This document shows positions 42,201 through 55,285 of a stretch of 64,000 nucleotides of DNA, one piece after another. The stretch is from the NCBI GenBank assembly GCA_028583605.1, contig CM053331.1, positions 312,501-376,500 of the forward strand. Direction: 5' to 3'. Each line of letters starts with the position of its first letter. Within the stretch, counting starts at the first letter, position 1. A program made the translations under genes and the position numbers. The stretch comes from Dastarcus helophoroides. Lineage: Eukaryota; Arthropoda; Insecta; Coleoptera; Bothrideridae. The notes beneath the pieces were generated by a model, which was not told the origin of the DNA, made no database searches, and saw only the letters and a program-made list of their open reading frames with translations.

Positions 42201-43045
42201 AATTTAGTTTTAAAAAAATCACTGAAAAAGTCACTTCAAATTTCATCGAATTTGAACAAGTTGTATTGGTAGTGTTTCGGTATTAGCGAATGATGTTGGC
42301 AATTGATGCATTTAAAAAAGTTTATCCAAATAAAAAAAATCGTTTTAGGGTACAACGTTTGTGTTTACTCTGCGCTAATATGGTTATTTTTTTTTCATCA
42401 TAAATCCATTTTAGAAAGTGAAGCTTGGTGGTCGTTGCGCCGCGAAAACATCCTTCTAACGTCCTTGACGTAACAGGGACATTTCAAGAATTCTTTAACG
42501 AGCCCATAGAATTATTATTATTATTTCATGCTTTATGTACGACGGACCGCGAAGAATTCCAATGAAGACGCAACATAATTTACGTTGCCATAGTCCTCTA
42601 GCTTTCGAATGATGATTTATCAAAGCGTTAAAAATGATCGAAGAGAAATTGTTACATAAAAATAATTGTATGTGTGCGACCAACGCTGCCATTAACGAAG
42701 TCAGGCGACAACAGGTTAATATTTTTCATGTTTTGACTACTCACAATCAGATAGTGGGACCTAAAAGGTGCACATTTAGGGGGCTTGTCCATGAAAATGA
42801 CTCCAAATGTACACATGTTACGTATTTACTGATAATAGCATTGTCGATGTAGTTAGCCAATTTAAGGTACATTTCTACAGCTGGGTTTTTAAAATTTTTT
42901 ATAACTATTTTTCTTTTTTTTCGAAATGTATACTGTTTTCTCGAAATTTCGACCAAAATCAAACTTCAATTTTTTTCTCAATATTCTCCCCTTTACTGAG
43001 GCAAATTAAATTAAAAATATATCACCTGAGGACAAAATTAAAATA
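39293..43045. other. Non-coding stretch with one candidate exon
   Basis: About 3.7 kb of AT-rich unique DNA. A candidate 45-nt minus-strand exon lies at 40459-40503. Around 41.4-41.8 kb the composition is more mixed and non-repetitive (AGGATTGCGTCCGCCGTTCC), but no protein is recognisable. Nothing else was supported. Confidence 0.4.
40459..40503 (-). other. Candidate 5' untranslated exon of the tetraspan gene
   Basis: 45 nt between a strong acceptor (TATTTATATTTTTTTCAG) and a consensus donor (AATAG, then GTGAGTG). One frame is open, but joining it to exon A (24026) in that frame gives an immediate stop, so it would be untranslated. The other two frames contain stops. It carries GCCATGTAA, an AUG followed at once by a stop, which is a minimal upstream ORF. 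The assignment to the tetraspan gene is by strand and order only. Confidence 0.35.
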
Positions 43046-46000
43046 GAAAAAAATACTGCTAATAAACTTTGGTTTTTCATTGAACTTTTGATCACCAAAT
43101 GATTATTAAGATGGATCCATGAGGTACAGATTAGAAAAATGGACTAAATGGAGACAAAATTACAGTGGGAATGTGTTACTGATGAGCTTTCGTTTTTCAT
43201 TGGAATTTTGATCATTAAATAATTATTAATATAAATCGACAAGATGCAACTTAGGAAAATGTATCCCATGAAGACAAAATTATAGTGGAAAAATAACGTG
43301 TTACTGATGAATTTTCGTTTTTCATTGGAATTTTGATCACCAAATGATTATTAAGATGGATCCATGAGGTAAAAATTAGAAAAATGAACTATATGAAGAT
43401 AAAATTATAGTGGAAAAAGAAAATATTACTGATGAATTTTTCGTTTGCATTGAAATTTTGACCACCAAAGAGCTATTAAGATGGATCCCAAATGCAGCTT
43501 AGAAAAATGTATCCCATGAAGACAAAGTTATAGTGGAAAAATAACGTGTTACTGATACACTTTCGTTTTGCATTGATATTTTGACCACCAAAGGACTATC
43601 AAGGTGAATCCCAAAGATGCAGCTAGGAAAAATATACCACATGAAGACAAAATTATAGTGGAAAAATAGTGTGTTATTGATGAACTTTCGTTTTTCATTG
43701 GAATTTTGATCACCAAATGATAATTAATATAGATCAACAAGATGCAGCTTAGAAAAATATATCCCATGAAGACAAAATTATAGTGACAAAATAAAGTGTT
43801 ACTGATGTACTTTCGTTTTACATTGAAATTTTGACCACCAAAAGACTATTAGGATGGATCCCAAAAATGCAGCGGAGAAAACTATACCACATGAAGACAA
43901 AATTATAGTGGAAAAATAATGTGTTACTGATGAACTTTCATTTTGCATTGAAATTTCCACCACCAAAGGACTATCAAAATGGATCCCAAAGATGCAGCTT
44001 AGAAAAATATACCACATGAAGACAAAATTATAGTGGAAAAATAATGTGTTACTGATGAACTTTCGTTTTTCGTTGAAATTTTGATCACCAAATGGTTATT
44101 AATATAGATCGACAAGATGCAGCTTAAAAAAATGTATCCCATGAAGACAAAATTATAGTGGAAAAATAAAGTGTTACTGATGTATTTTCGTTGTGCATTA
44201 AAATTTCGACCACCAAAGGACTATTAAGGTGAATCTCACAGATGCAGCTTGGAAAAATGGATCCATGAGGTACAGATTAGAAAAATCCATTATATGAAGA
44301 CAAAATTATAGTGGAAAAGGAAAATATTACTGATGAATTTTCGTTCTGCATTGAAATTTTGACCACTAAAGAGTTATTAAGATGGATCCCAAAGATACAG
44401 CTTAGAAAAATGTATCCCATGGAGACAAAGTTATAGTGGAAAAATAAAGTGCTACTGACGTACTTTCGTTTCGCATTGAAATTTTCACCACCAAAGGACT
44501 ATCAAGATGGATGCCAAAGCTGCAGCTTAAAAAAATGTACCACATGAAGACAAAATTATAGTGGAAAAATGATGTGTTACTGATGAACTTTTGTTCTTCA
44601 TTGGAATTTTGATCACCAAGTGATAGTTAATATAGATAGACAAGATGAAGCTTAGAAAAATGTGTCCTATGAAGACAAAATTATAGTGGAAAAATAAAGT
44701 GTTACTGATGAACTTTCGTTTTTCATTGAAATTTTGACCACCAAGGGACTATTACGATGGATCCATGAGGAACAGATGAGAAAAATGTACCCCATGAAGA
44801 CAAAATTATATTGGAAAAAGAAAGTGTTACTGATGAACTTTCGTTTTTCATGGAAATTTTTAATGACTATTAAGATGAATCGATAAAATCCAGGTTAGCA
44901 AAAAGAACCACATGAAGACAAAATTATAGTGGAAAAAGAAAGTGTTACTGATGAACTTTCGTTTTTCATTGAAATTCTGACCACCAAAGAGCTACTAAGA
45001 TGGATCCCAAAGATACAACTTAGAAAAATGTTTCCCATGAAGACAAAGTTATAGTGGAAAAATAAAGTGTTACTAATGTACTTTCGTTTTGCATTGAAAT
45101 TTTGACCACCAAAAGACTAATAAGATGCAGCGGAGAAAAATATACCACATGAAGACAAAATTATAGTGGAAAAATAATGTGTTACTGATGAACTTTCGTT
45201 TTTCGTTGGAATTTTGATCACCAAATGGTTATTAATATAGATCGACAAGATGCAGCTTAAAAAAATGTATCCCATGAAGACAAAATTATAGTGAAGAAAT
45301 AAAGTGTTACTGATGTAGTTTCGTTGTGCATTGAAATTTTCACCACCAAAGGACTATTAAGGTGGATCTCAAAGATGCAGCTTGGAAAAATGTATCTCAT
45401 GAAGACAAAATTATAGTGGAAAAATAAAGTGTTACTGATGAACTTTCATTTTGCATTGAAATTTCCACTACCAAAAAACTATCAAAATGGATCCCAAAGA
45501 TGCATCTTAGAAAAACATACCACATGAAGACAAAATTATAGTGGAAAAATAATGTGTTACTGATGAACTTTCGTTTTTCATTGGAATTTTGATCACCAAA
45601 TGGTTATTATATAGAAAGACAAGATGCAGCTTAAAAAAATATATCCCAGGAAGACAAAATTATAGTGGAAAAATAAAGTGTTACTGATGTATTTTCGTTG
45701 TGCATTGAAATATTGACCACCAAAGGACTATTAAGGTGGATCCCAAAAATGCAGCTTGGAAAAATGTACCACATGAAGACAAAATTATAAAGGAAAAATA
45801 ACGTGTTACTGATGAACTTTCGTTTTGCATTGAAATTTTGACTACCAAAGGACTATTAAGATGGATCCCAAAGATACAGCTTAGAAAAATGTATCCCATG
45901 AAAACAAAATTATAGTGGAAAAATAAAGTGTTACTGATGTATTTTCGTTTTGCATTGAAATTTTGACCACCAAAGAACTATTAAGATGGATCCCAAAGAT

Positions 46001-46095
46001 GCAACTTAGAAAAATATATCAAATGAAGACAAAATTATAGTGGAAAAATAACGTGTTACTGATGAACTTTCGTTTTTCATTAAAATGTTGAACAC
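43046..46095 (+). repeat. 125-bp satellite array 1
   Basis: About 24 units. GTGTTACTGAT (or a variant) recurs at 43298, 43422, 43546, 43671, 43796 and 43921, spacings of 124-125 bp. Units hold GAACTTTCGTTTTTCATTG, TTTGACCACCAAA, AAGATGGATCC and ATGAAGACAAAATTATAGTG. A variant with GACAAGATGCAGCTT recurs at multiples of 125 bp, with pairs 375 bp apart (43737/44112; 45246/45621), which suggests a trimeric higher-order unit. Repeated 72-codon minus-strand frames come from the repeat. Confidence 0.95.
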
Positions 46096-47019
46096 CATCA
46101 TAAATAATCCGCCACTACCTCTTCAATTTGTACTATTTTCTTAAAATTTTGTCTTTTTCCAATGGTTTCGACTTCTTTTTCGAAATTTTGACATTTTCTA
46201 GAAATATTCACAACACTTTCGAAATAATGATTTAATTCCAAAATTTTGTGTTTTTTTTTTTCGAAAGCGTAAATTTCGAAATTAATTAGACTGTAATCTA
46301 AAAATGTCGATTTTTTTTTAATTCGCACTATTGATGTTTACTCATTTCCGATCTTTCAATACTAGAACATTTTTTTCCAAAATGTAAAATTTAAAATCAT
46401 TTTTTTTTTTGATAAATTCGGAATTTCTGTTAAAATTTTGTCAGTAAAGCATGTGATTATCGATTTGATCGTGTGATTATCTATCTGATCTAGATCATGA
46501 AAAGTTCACAGAGTGGGAATTCGTGTAATTTATTCAAAACAATTAGCATTCACCGAAACATTCCGAACATTCTAAACCACTTCGATGCATTACTGACCTA
46601 TGGCAAAACTTTTTCGCGCGGTATATCGGTAACACTATTCGCATAAATTAAACCTTAATTAATGACGACTTGTTGCAGCGGCGGCGGCACGGCATTACCA
46701 TAAATGAGAGGATGCCTCCTTAATATGTGCTCACGTAGGCGCCCCGTTGTTTTTCTCCACAAAGCGAAAACATTCCCGAATCCCACATAAGTTCACATTT
46801 CGCGGTACATTCAATCTCGGTAATGCCGAACGTAATTAGTTGCGCGATTTATTCACCCCGTTCATCGATGCAAATACGTTTAAAAAACGCAAACAGGAGT
46901 ACCTGTCAATTTAAATCAGAACCTTGATGAATGGATATTGATATTAGGGCGTAGCTATCCGTCTTGTTTAACCGGGGAATGCCCCAGCGCGGGTAAGTTA
47001 GGCACTAATATGTCCCTAG

Positions 47020-47085
47020 GTCTGCAGGATCCTCGTTTTGTTATAGGTTACCTTTTGCGAGTGAATCAAACTTTAAAAAAAAGTA
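47020..47085. repeat. SINE-like module Y fragment
   Basis: AGGATCCTCGTTTTGTTATA, then GGTTACCTTTTGCGAGTGAA and TCAAACTTTAAA. It matches the CTTTGCAAGTGAATTAAAC end of the element at 12818-12990. Confidence 0.45.
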
Positions 47086-48026
47086 GATATAGTTAACAAA
47101 ATTGCGCATGTAGACAAATTAAAGCAAATATAGTAAAAAAACATGATACTGTTAGATTCTCTTAAAAATATTTAAGCTTGGCGGCTGGTCTATTAATGGA
47201 ACAGAGTTGCGCATGAACAGTTTGAAGAGTTTTACTTCTAGCTCTCGTACACGCAGTCGATGCGTAAGACCCACGCATCAATGACTGATTGTTCGATGCT
47301 CCTATTTGCTTTAATGCGCCAAATTCAAAAGATATATAAAGTTTCTAACAATATGAATATATAAATAGATAATATATATCTTTCAGATGGGATTTACCCC
47401 CCATTTTCAAAAAAAGTACGTAGAAAAAGAATCAGGTGCAGCAAGAACAATTACAATTAGTTCGCTAATGTGGCGCATCTTCTGGTTAATTATTAAACGA
47501 GCACAATTTGTATTTCTCAAGACTACCCATACTGCATATCTCTTTCTCAATCTTGGGCGTCGTCGTTCATTTCAAGGCGTCAAGAGAGAACACCTCTTTC
47601 GTTCCCACCTACGGCCATTTTTCAATTAACAGTGCAATATGCACTCGCTGCGAGAAAAGATCGCCGGCGATATGATTTGCCCGAACGTAATTAAATTCTA
47701 ATAGCCGGTGGTCTGGAAACGAACAAAACCACGAACATCAAAGCGAAACCAGTTCACTCGTAGAACCGAAACCGACGACGCCCTGTTGCACTTTTCTGTG
47801 AGTAAAGTGTTAAACGTTGGATATTCGTTGCTGCACTTCTGCTCGGTCATCGAATGTTTTTTCGAAATTTCGAAAATAGAATTTTTTACAAACTTCAAGT
47901 ATTCGGAAATTCGTACTTTGTTTCTCACAATGCAAAGTTTGTAGTTCCAATTTTCGAATAGTTATAAATTGTTTAAGCTTCTTTTGCGGGATTTCTGGCC
48001 ACGAATCTGCCAACGTACTTCACTAG

Positions 48027-48185
48027 AAAAAAATAGGCAGACTTAGAAACTGACGACTGAAATGAAAACTTAAAACTAGGAAATAACAGTGCCTATGTTG
48101 CGCTGTAATTCGAACCCACAATATATAGTTAACATTATGGCATGTTGGTCACTCAACCATAAGTTTCCCCTCTACGCAAAATCGC
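48027..48185 (-). mobile_element. tRNA-derived SINE-like element
   Basis: On the minus strand an A-box-like ATGGTTGAGTGACC lies about 40 nt before a B-box-like GGGTTCGAATTAC, as in tRNA-derived SINE heads. Module X follows (TAGTTTTAAGTTTTCATTTC, then AGTTTCTAAGTCTGCCTA), shared with 12913-12960 and 14586-14645. It has no coding capacity. Confidence 0.55.
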
Positions 48186-49896
48186 GTCTAAAGAAATATT
48201 TGGCTTGGGGACGCAGGCGGCTTAGGAACCCCCTGGTGGCCCAAATATGCTTCAGCCTTCAAAGTATAAATCAAGTTATAAACAAGTGTGTAGTATATTG
48301 CGGTGCCCAATTAATTAAAATTAGCCTTAGTAAGCAGAATTTATTTATGTTCGCGCGCGGTGTAATGGGCGCTTCTACATCGCCCACATGGTTCACTTGC
48401 GATAAAGAATATTTATAACATCTAATAGGGAAATGCACCTGGCTATAAGCGGATAAAAGGTTTGATTGACTTCCGCGACGGCAATTACATCTGAAGGGCG
48501 ATTTCGAACGACTCGAAAACGATCCGTCGAATTAACGCGGGTTTTATTGCCTCGTTCGTTATGTCTTGGACGTTCAAAGGGAGATATTTAACGGCAGATG
48601 TAAAATTTATTTTTGCAACACTCGCACCTCCGTAATAAACACAATAAATTATTGCACGATTACATAACGCAACGAGGACACTTACAGTTCCCTCTCGAAG
48701 CCATTAAGCTATTAAAAGGCTCGACGTCGCTTCCTCTTTGGCCCCGTTAAGCTTTTTCGCCTTCTGAAAAATTTCGACTTTGCCACGCTTTTATTCGCCC
48801 ATCTTTCGTGATACGTACGCGACGGTGTAAAATAACTGTTTAGAGGAGTAACGTTACCGAGTTAACGTATATAAATATGATGATTAATAATTTAGTTGTA
48901 CGAAACTTGAACCATTAATCATGAAGTTCAAAGAAATATTTCATTTATTCCGTGAAATCGCCGCCGTGATGTATTACCTTTGGTAAAAATCGTGAAGCTG
49001 AAACTAGGAAAAATCCATTCGGTTTCGTATATTTAAGTGAAAAATTAACCACGCGGAAATGATTTTATGATGATCAATTTGATCCTAGACTTGTATTTGG
49101 TTCGATTCCCCCCCTCCAAACAAGTTCTTCCCTTCTAAAATCTGACAGATTTTATGGGATAACTGTTTTATGTGATAACTTGTTTCAAGATAGACAATAT
49201 GAAAGATGAAAATAAAAAATGATGTTACGAAAAATCTTACATTGAGTAAACGAAACGTAACACCAGCGGAACACCAGGAACATTTCAGAGATAACATAAC
49301 GCACTGTGTTATTATATATCACTTAACCCTTTCGTTATTACGAACGTATGTGTACATTTTCGAAGAAATCGAAGGTATTTTCTATTGATGTTTTCACCGA
49401 GTTAAAAGACGAAAAGCGCGCTACAAAATACACTTTCAAAACACCACTAGAGCACTAGAACGGCCTTTATTCAAAGCAAGCTTTGCCTCTTTATGCAGAT
49501 CGACGGAAATTAATTTGTTTTATTAGCGGCCATTCAAACGAGATCGATCAATTACGAGCGGTCGGGAAAAATGTTCAAACGCAGCTGGTTCGTCTTCTAT
49601 CTTAGATAAATTTATGACACTTTCAAGGTGAGGTGCTCCAGCTAAAGAACAACAACAACAACAAAAAATGAGGAAAAATCCCGCTTGTTACACTCCGAGG
49701 CAACGGCAAAAATCCCCTTGTCGATGTAACGTGACGTGAGAATAATGAACAGAGAAGATCAATTAACACGTCGCGAATAGAAGTGAATAAAGTCTTCTCG
49801 AGTTAGTCAGTCGAAGTTTTTCTTTCGAGAGAGTCATCAATTTTCTGACGTTTTGTGTCAAGTCGCATGTGGAGGCATTTAAATTTCTTCAACCCC

Positions 49897-52800
49897 AATG
49901 ACAACCAAATGATTATTAAGATGGTTCAGTAAGATACAGTTTGGAAAAATGTACCACATGAAGACAAAATTATGGTGGAAAAACAAAGTATTATTGATAC
50001 ACTTTCGTTTTTCATTGAAACTTTGACCACCAAATGATTGCTAAGATGGATCCATGAGGTACAGATTAGAAAAATGGACTATATGAAGACAGAGCTATAA
50101 TGGAAAAAGAAAGTGTTAGTGATGAACTATCATTTTTCATTAAAATTTTGACCACCAAATGATTATTAGAATGGATCGACAAGATACAGATTAGACAAAT
50201 GAACTACATGAAAATGAAATTATGGCGGAAAAAGAAAGTGTTACTGATGAACTTTCGTTTTTCATTGCCATTTTGACCACCAAATGATTATTAAGATGGA
50301 TCCATCAGGAACAGATGAGAAAAATGTACCCCATGAAGACAAAGTTATATTGGAAAAAGAAAGTGTTACTGATGAACTTTCGTGTTTCATTGACATTTTG
50401 ACCACCAAATGATTATTGAGGTGAGTCGATAAGATCCAGCTCAGAAAAATGTACTACATGAAGACCAAATTATAATGGAAACACAAAATGTTATTGATGA
50501 ACTTTCATTAAAATTTTGACCACCAAATGATCATTAAGATCGATCGATGAGCTACAGCTTAGAGAAATGTACCACATGAAGACAAAATAATGGTGGAAAA
50601 AGAAAGTGTTACTGACGAACTTTCGTTTTTTATTGACATTTTGACCACCAAATGATTATCAAGATGGGTCCATGAGGAACATATGAGAAAAATGTACCCC
50701 ATGAAGACAAAATGTTAGTCGAAAAAGAAAGTGTTACTGATGAACTTTCGTTTTTCATTGAAATTTTGACCACCAAATGATCATTAAGTTGGATCCATGA
50801 GATGCAGTTTGAAAAAATATACCACATGAAGACAAAATTATGGTGGAAAAAAACAGTATTACTTATGAACTTTCGTTTTTCGTTGAAACTTTGACCACCA
50901 AACGATTATTAAGATAGATCCATGAGGAACAGATTAGAAAAAATGTACCCGTTAAAGACAAAATGATATTGTAAAAAGAAAGTTTTACTAATGAACTTTC
51001 GTTTTTCAGGGAAATTTTGACCACCAAATGATTATTAGGATGGATCCATAAGATCCAGCTCAGAAAAACGAACCACATGAAGACCAATTTATTGTGGAAA
51101 AAGAAAGTGTTACTGATGAACTTTAGTTTTTCATTAAAATTTTGACCACCAAATGATTATTAAGATAGATCCATGAGCTACAACTTAGAGAAATGTACCA
51201 CATGAAGACAAAATTATAGTAGAAAAAGAAAGTATTACTGATGAACTTTCGTTTTCCATTACAATTTTTGACCACCAAATGATTATTAAGATGGATCGAT
51301 AAGATCCAGGTTAGAAAAAGGAACCACATGAAGACAAAATTATGGTGGAAAAAGAAAGTGTTACTGATGAACTTTCGTTTTTCATTGAAATTTTTACCAC
51401 CAAATGATCATTAAGTTGGATCCATGAGATACAGCTTGGAGAAATGTACCACATGAAGACAAAATTATGGTGGAAAAAAAAAGTGTTACTGATGAACTTT
51501 CGTTTTTCGTTGAAACTTTGACCACCAAATGATTATTAAGATGGATCCATGAGGAACAGATTAGAAAAATATACCTTATAAAGACAAAATTATATTGGAA
51601 AAAGAAAGTGTTACTGATGAACTTCCGTTTTTCATTACAATTTTGATCACCAAATGATTACTAAGATGGATCAATAAGATCCAGGTTAGAAAAAGGAACC
51701 ACATGAAGACAAAATTATGGTGGAAAAAGAAAGTGTTACTGATGAACTTTCGTTTTTCATTAAAATTTTGATCACCAAATGATTACTAAGTTGGATCGAT
51801 AAGATCCAGGTTAGAAAAAGGAACCACATGAAGACAAAATTATAGCGGAAAAAGAAAGTGTTGCTGATGAACTTTCGTTTTCCATAAAAATTTTGACCAC
51901 CAAATGATCATCAAGTTGGATCCAAGGGATACAGCTTGGAAAAATGCGCCACATGAAGACAACATTATTGTGGAAAAAGAAAGCCTTATTGATGAACTTC
52001 CGTTTTCCATTACTATTTTGATCACCAAATGATTACTAAGATGGATCAATAAGATCCAGGTTAGGAAAAGGAACCACATGAAGACAAAACTATGGTAGAA
52101 AAAGAAAGTGTTACTGATGAACTTTCGTTTTCCATAGAAATTTTGACCACCAAATGATCATCAAGTTGGATCCAAGGGATACAAGCTTGGAAAAATGCAC
52201 CACATGAAGACAACATTATTGTGGAAAAAGAAAGCCTTATTGATGAACTTCCGTTTTTCATTACAATTTTGATCACCAAATGATTACTAAGATGGATCGA
52301 TAAGATCCAGGTTAGAAAAGGAACCACATGAAGACAAAATTATGGTGGAAAAAGAAAGTGTTACTGATGAACTTTCGTTTTCCATAGAAATTTTGACCAC
52401 CAAATGATCATCAAGTTGGATCCAAGGGATACAGCTTGGAAAAATGCGCCACATGAAGACAACATTATTGTGGAAAAAGAAAGCCTTATTGAAAAACTTC
52501 CGTTTTTCATTACAATTTTAATCACCAAATGATTACTAAGATAGATCGATAAGATCCAGGTTAGGAAAAGGAACCACATGAAGACAAAATTATAGCGGAA
52601 AAAAAGTGTTACTGATGAACTTTCGTTTTCCATAGAAATTTTGACCACCAAATGATCATCAAGTTGGATCCAAGGGATACAACTTGGAAAAATGCACCAC
52701 ATGAAGACAAAATTATTGTGGAAAAAGAAAGCCTTATTGATGAACTTCCGTTTTTCATTACAATTCTGATCACCAAATGATTACTAAGATGGATCGATAA

Positions 52801-53330
52801 GATCCAGGTTAGAAAAAGGAACCACATGAAGACAACATTATAGTGGAAAAAGAACATATTATTGATGAACCTTCGTTTTTCGTTTGTTTTTTTGACCACC
52901 AAATGATTATCAAGATGGATCCATAAGATCTAACTTAGAAAAATGTACCACGTGAAGGGATCATTATAGCGGAAAAAGATAGTGTTACTGATGAACTTTC
53001 GTTTTTTCATTGAAATGTTGACAACCAAATGATTATAAATATGAATCCATTAGGTACAGATTAAAAGAATGGACGACATGAAGACGAAATTATAGTGGAA
53101 AAAGAAAGTGTTACTGATGAACTTTTGTTTTTCATTGAGATTTCGACCACCAAACGATTATTAACTGATTGTACCCGAATACCTAAGATTATAAAGGCAA
53201 TATGCTATTCAAATAAAGCTTCTGGTTACTTTCAACGGTCCCTGATCTAACATTTGATAAGGTACCTACAGCTTAGAAAAATATTCTATATGACGTCAAA
53301 ATTATAGTAAAAAAAAAAGAAAATATTACC
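49897..53330 (+). repeat. 125-bp satellite array 2 with 250-bp higher-order units
   Basis: About 27 units of the same family and orientation as array 1. From about 51.84 to 52.85 kb two unit types alternate. One carries CCAAGGGATACAGCTTGG and GCCTTATTGATGAAC; the other carries AGATCCAGGTTAGAAAAAGG and GTGTTACTGATGAAC. CCAAGGGAT recurs at 51922, 52172, 52422 and 52670, a 250-bp dimer. The last partial unit (near 53263-53325) is separated from the array by about 95 bp of other sequence. Confidence 0.95.
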
Positions 53331-53454
53331 CTAGACACGTGCCTACTTATGGATAATCCACCAGTGAATTGATTCCAGTTTAAAATCGAAATATCCAAAT
53401 AAAGGTAACTTAACATAGGAGATGCGGCGATCTAATTGAAAAACTATTCGTCTT

Positions 53455-53600
53455 TTTTTTGAAGCTCAGTCCACTCACAAAGGGTAACCCCATTATGTCT
53501 TCAGACACCGCAAGTGGGATCCGAAAGCAAGGATAGATGGCGATGAAAAGGGGAACATTACGGGCAAAATATAATGACGAGCTTCAGAGACATATTTTTT
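53455..53600 (+). repeat. SINE-like repeat, module Y
   Basis: CCACTCACAAAGGGTAACCC, TATGTCTTCAGACACCGCAA and AAGCAAGGATAGATGGCGAT align with the reverse complement of 12818-12905 and with 14445-14515. It directly follows the end of satellite array 2. Confidence 0.55.
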
Positions 53601-55135
53601 GTTTTCGATGAAATTACTGGTTCATTCACCTCATCGCACTACTAGTGGTATATCTGAAAAAAATCAGTTAGTTGTGCTTTTGTACAACTAAAATTTTTAA
53701 GTATCCAACCTAGTGCTAATGAATGTTGTTATGTGATAAGCGGTTAGAGTAATTTGCTTGAAAAATTACGTATACACACGCATTCGCTTGTACGTCAAAC
53801 AAAAAATTTACTGTGTATTGAATTGATAATTTCTTTTGTAATCAAATCATACATTTAGAGCTTTATGCCAATCACCACATGGCGACTAGTTTGCTTGGTA
53901 CGGATCCCAGCAAAGATAAATATTATTAGCGGTTAGGTAATAATTCATAGAGTTGCTCTGTGCAATCATCATTTTAATCTAACTGATTAACCGTAATTGG
54001 CATTTAATTAGATTTCTTATGGCGATGTGTACGTACGAGAACCTGATGAAAATTGTTTGTATTTCACGTAGATGGCGCGCGGTTGCTTAACATTTTAATA
54101 CGAAGATTTCAATCCCAGAGCAAAGACAAGACCAGTTTCTCAAAGGTTGAGCGAAGTATAATGCATACTATACGTACAATGTGGATTTTCTTGGTTCCTG
54201 GATGGAATTGTCCCAGTTTTCGCGGAAAATTAGGTCTCCAACTATAAATAATGTAATACAATACAAACGTTTTGTACAATTTCACCAATAATTTACAATA
54301 ATACGTAATCCGATGTTTTAAAACTATACATTAATATACGAGAAAGAAATTAAAAGTAGCTGTTGACATAGCAACTTTCATTGATAGAACGGTATTTTTC
54401 ACAAGGTACGAATTAAATATTACTTAGATTTTCATTTTTAATTGGCGATTTTGTCGCTTGTAATTTTTTATGAAATGAAAGTTCGTCGTTATAATTTTCG
54501 TATTTATTTTTTCAATTTTTCTCCCGAAGAAGCGAAAAGAGAGTTTTCTGTCGATCGAAACCAATCACACAAAAAGGGAAATTTCTCTCGAGCGGCGTAG
54601 CGGCGCTCACCAAATTAATTCGAATCTTGCATGCATAATTTAGAAGCGCATTTCTTCTTCGACATCTCGACCGAGTTAATTAGCGTTTTTCGTCGCATCG
54701 CTCGCTGAATAAGGAAACGCTGCGTGTGTTAACTGAGCGCACATTTCGCTTTTTAGAAGCGTGCTTTCGTGTCCACCTCTGGCCCCGCTGTCACATAATT
54801 TTAACTTTCCACGTTTTCGAAGAAAAAAAAAATCCAAAAGCCACGCATTAATCTACAGAGAAAGCAAGATTGACGCGGCGTGTTGACCAAAGAAGAGATC
54901 AAACGAAGATGGGTCAGTGACGTTTGAACGCGAAATGTTCTGAACGAGTCTTGTGAGCAATGTTGTGTGACTGAATTATCCCTAAAACGGGGGTAGATAG
55001 CGCAATAGCTATTTTCAGTGGAAATAAAAAATTGTTCTGTGATGCAAAATAAAACTAAATCATCGAACTGAAAATAAAACTTCTATGTGCCATCAATGTA
55101 AAAGAAAAAGCTCCTTTCGCGATACAAATAGCGGT

Positions 55136-55285
55136 AAATACACAAATCTTGTCTCCTGAAACCAAGAAAGATTAAACAACACAACAACAGTTGCAGTTGC
55201 AACAGTTTTTAATCTTTCTTGGTTTCAGGGGACAAGATTAGGGTATCAATTTTTGAAGATAACCAAGGACCAGTCCATTCTACCA
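55136..55285. mobile_element. Palindromic MITE-like element
   Basis: ACAAATCTTGTCTCCTGAAA, AGATTAAACAACACAACAAC, then AGTTTTTAATCTTTCTTGGT and GAAGATAACCAAGGACCAGT. Full short-form copy of the family clustered at 32.5-34.2 kb. Confidence 0.75.

Larger units (their letters stand above)
46096..49896. other. Spacer between satellite arrays, no gene seen
   Basis: 3.8 kb that begins with an AT-rich TTTCGA field (46.1-46.4 kb) and then becomes mixed. It holds a SINE-like fragment at 47020-47085 and a tRNA-like SINE at 48027-48185. Frames of 60-109 codons (47387-47629, 48089-48418) show no recognised domain; the second overlaps the SINE. Confidence 0.4.

Noticed and set aside
43046..46095. CRISPR-like array
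   Set aside because: Units of 125 bp are repeated head to tail without unique spacers, in a eukaryotic genome.
43549..53000. Repeated 65-113-codon frames (MWYIF/MGYIFLSCIFGIHL type) as a protein family
   Set aside because: They are the 125-bp satellite read in frame and recur with its period. They are broken by point changes in other units and are not preserved as coding sequence.
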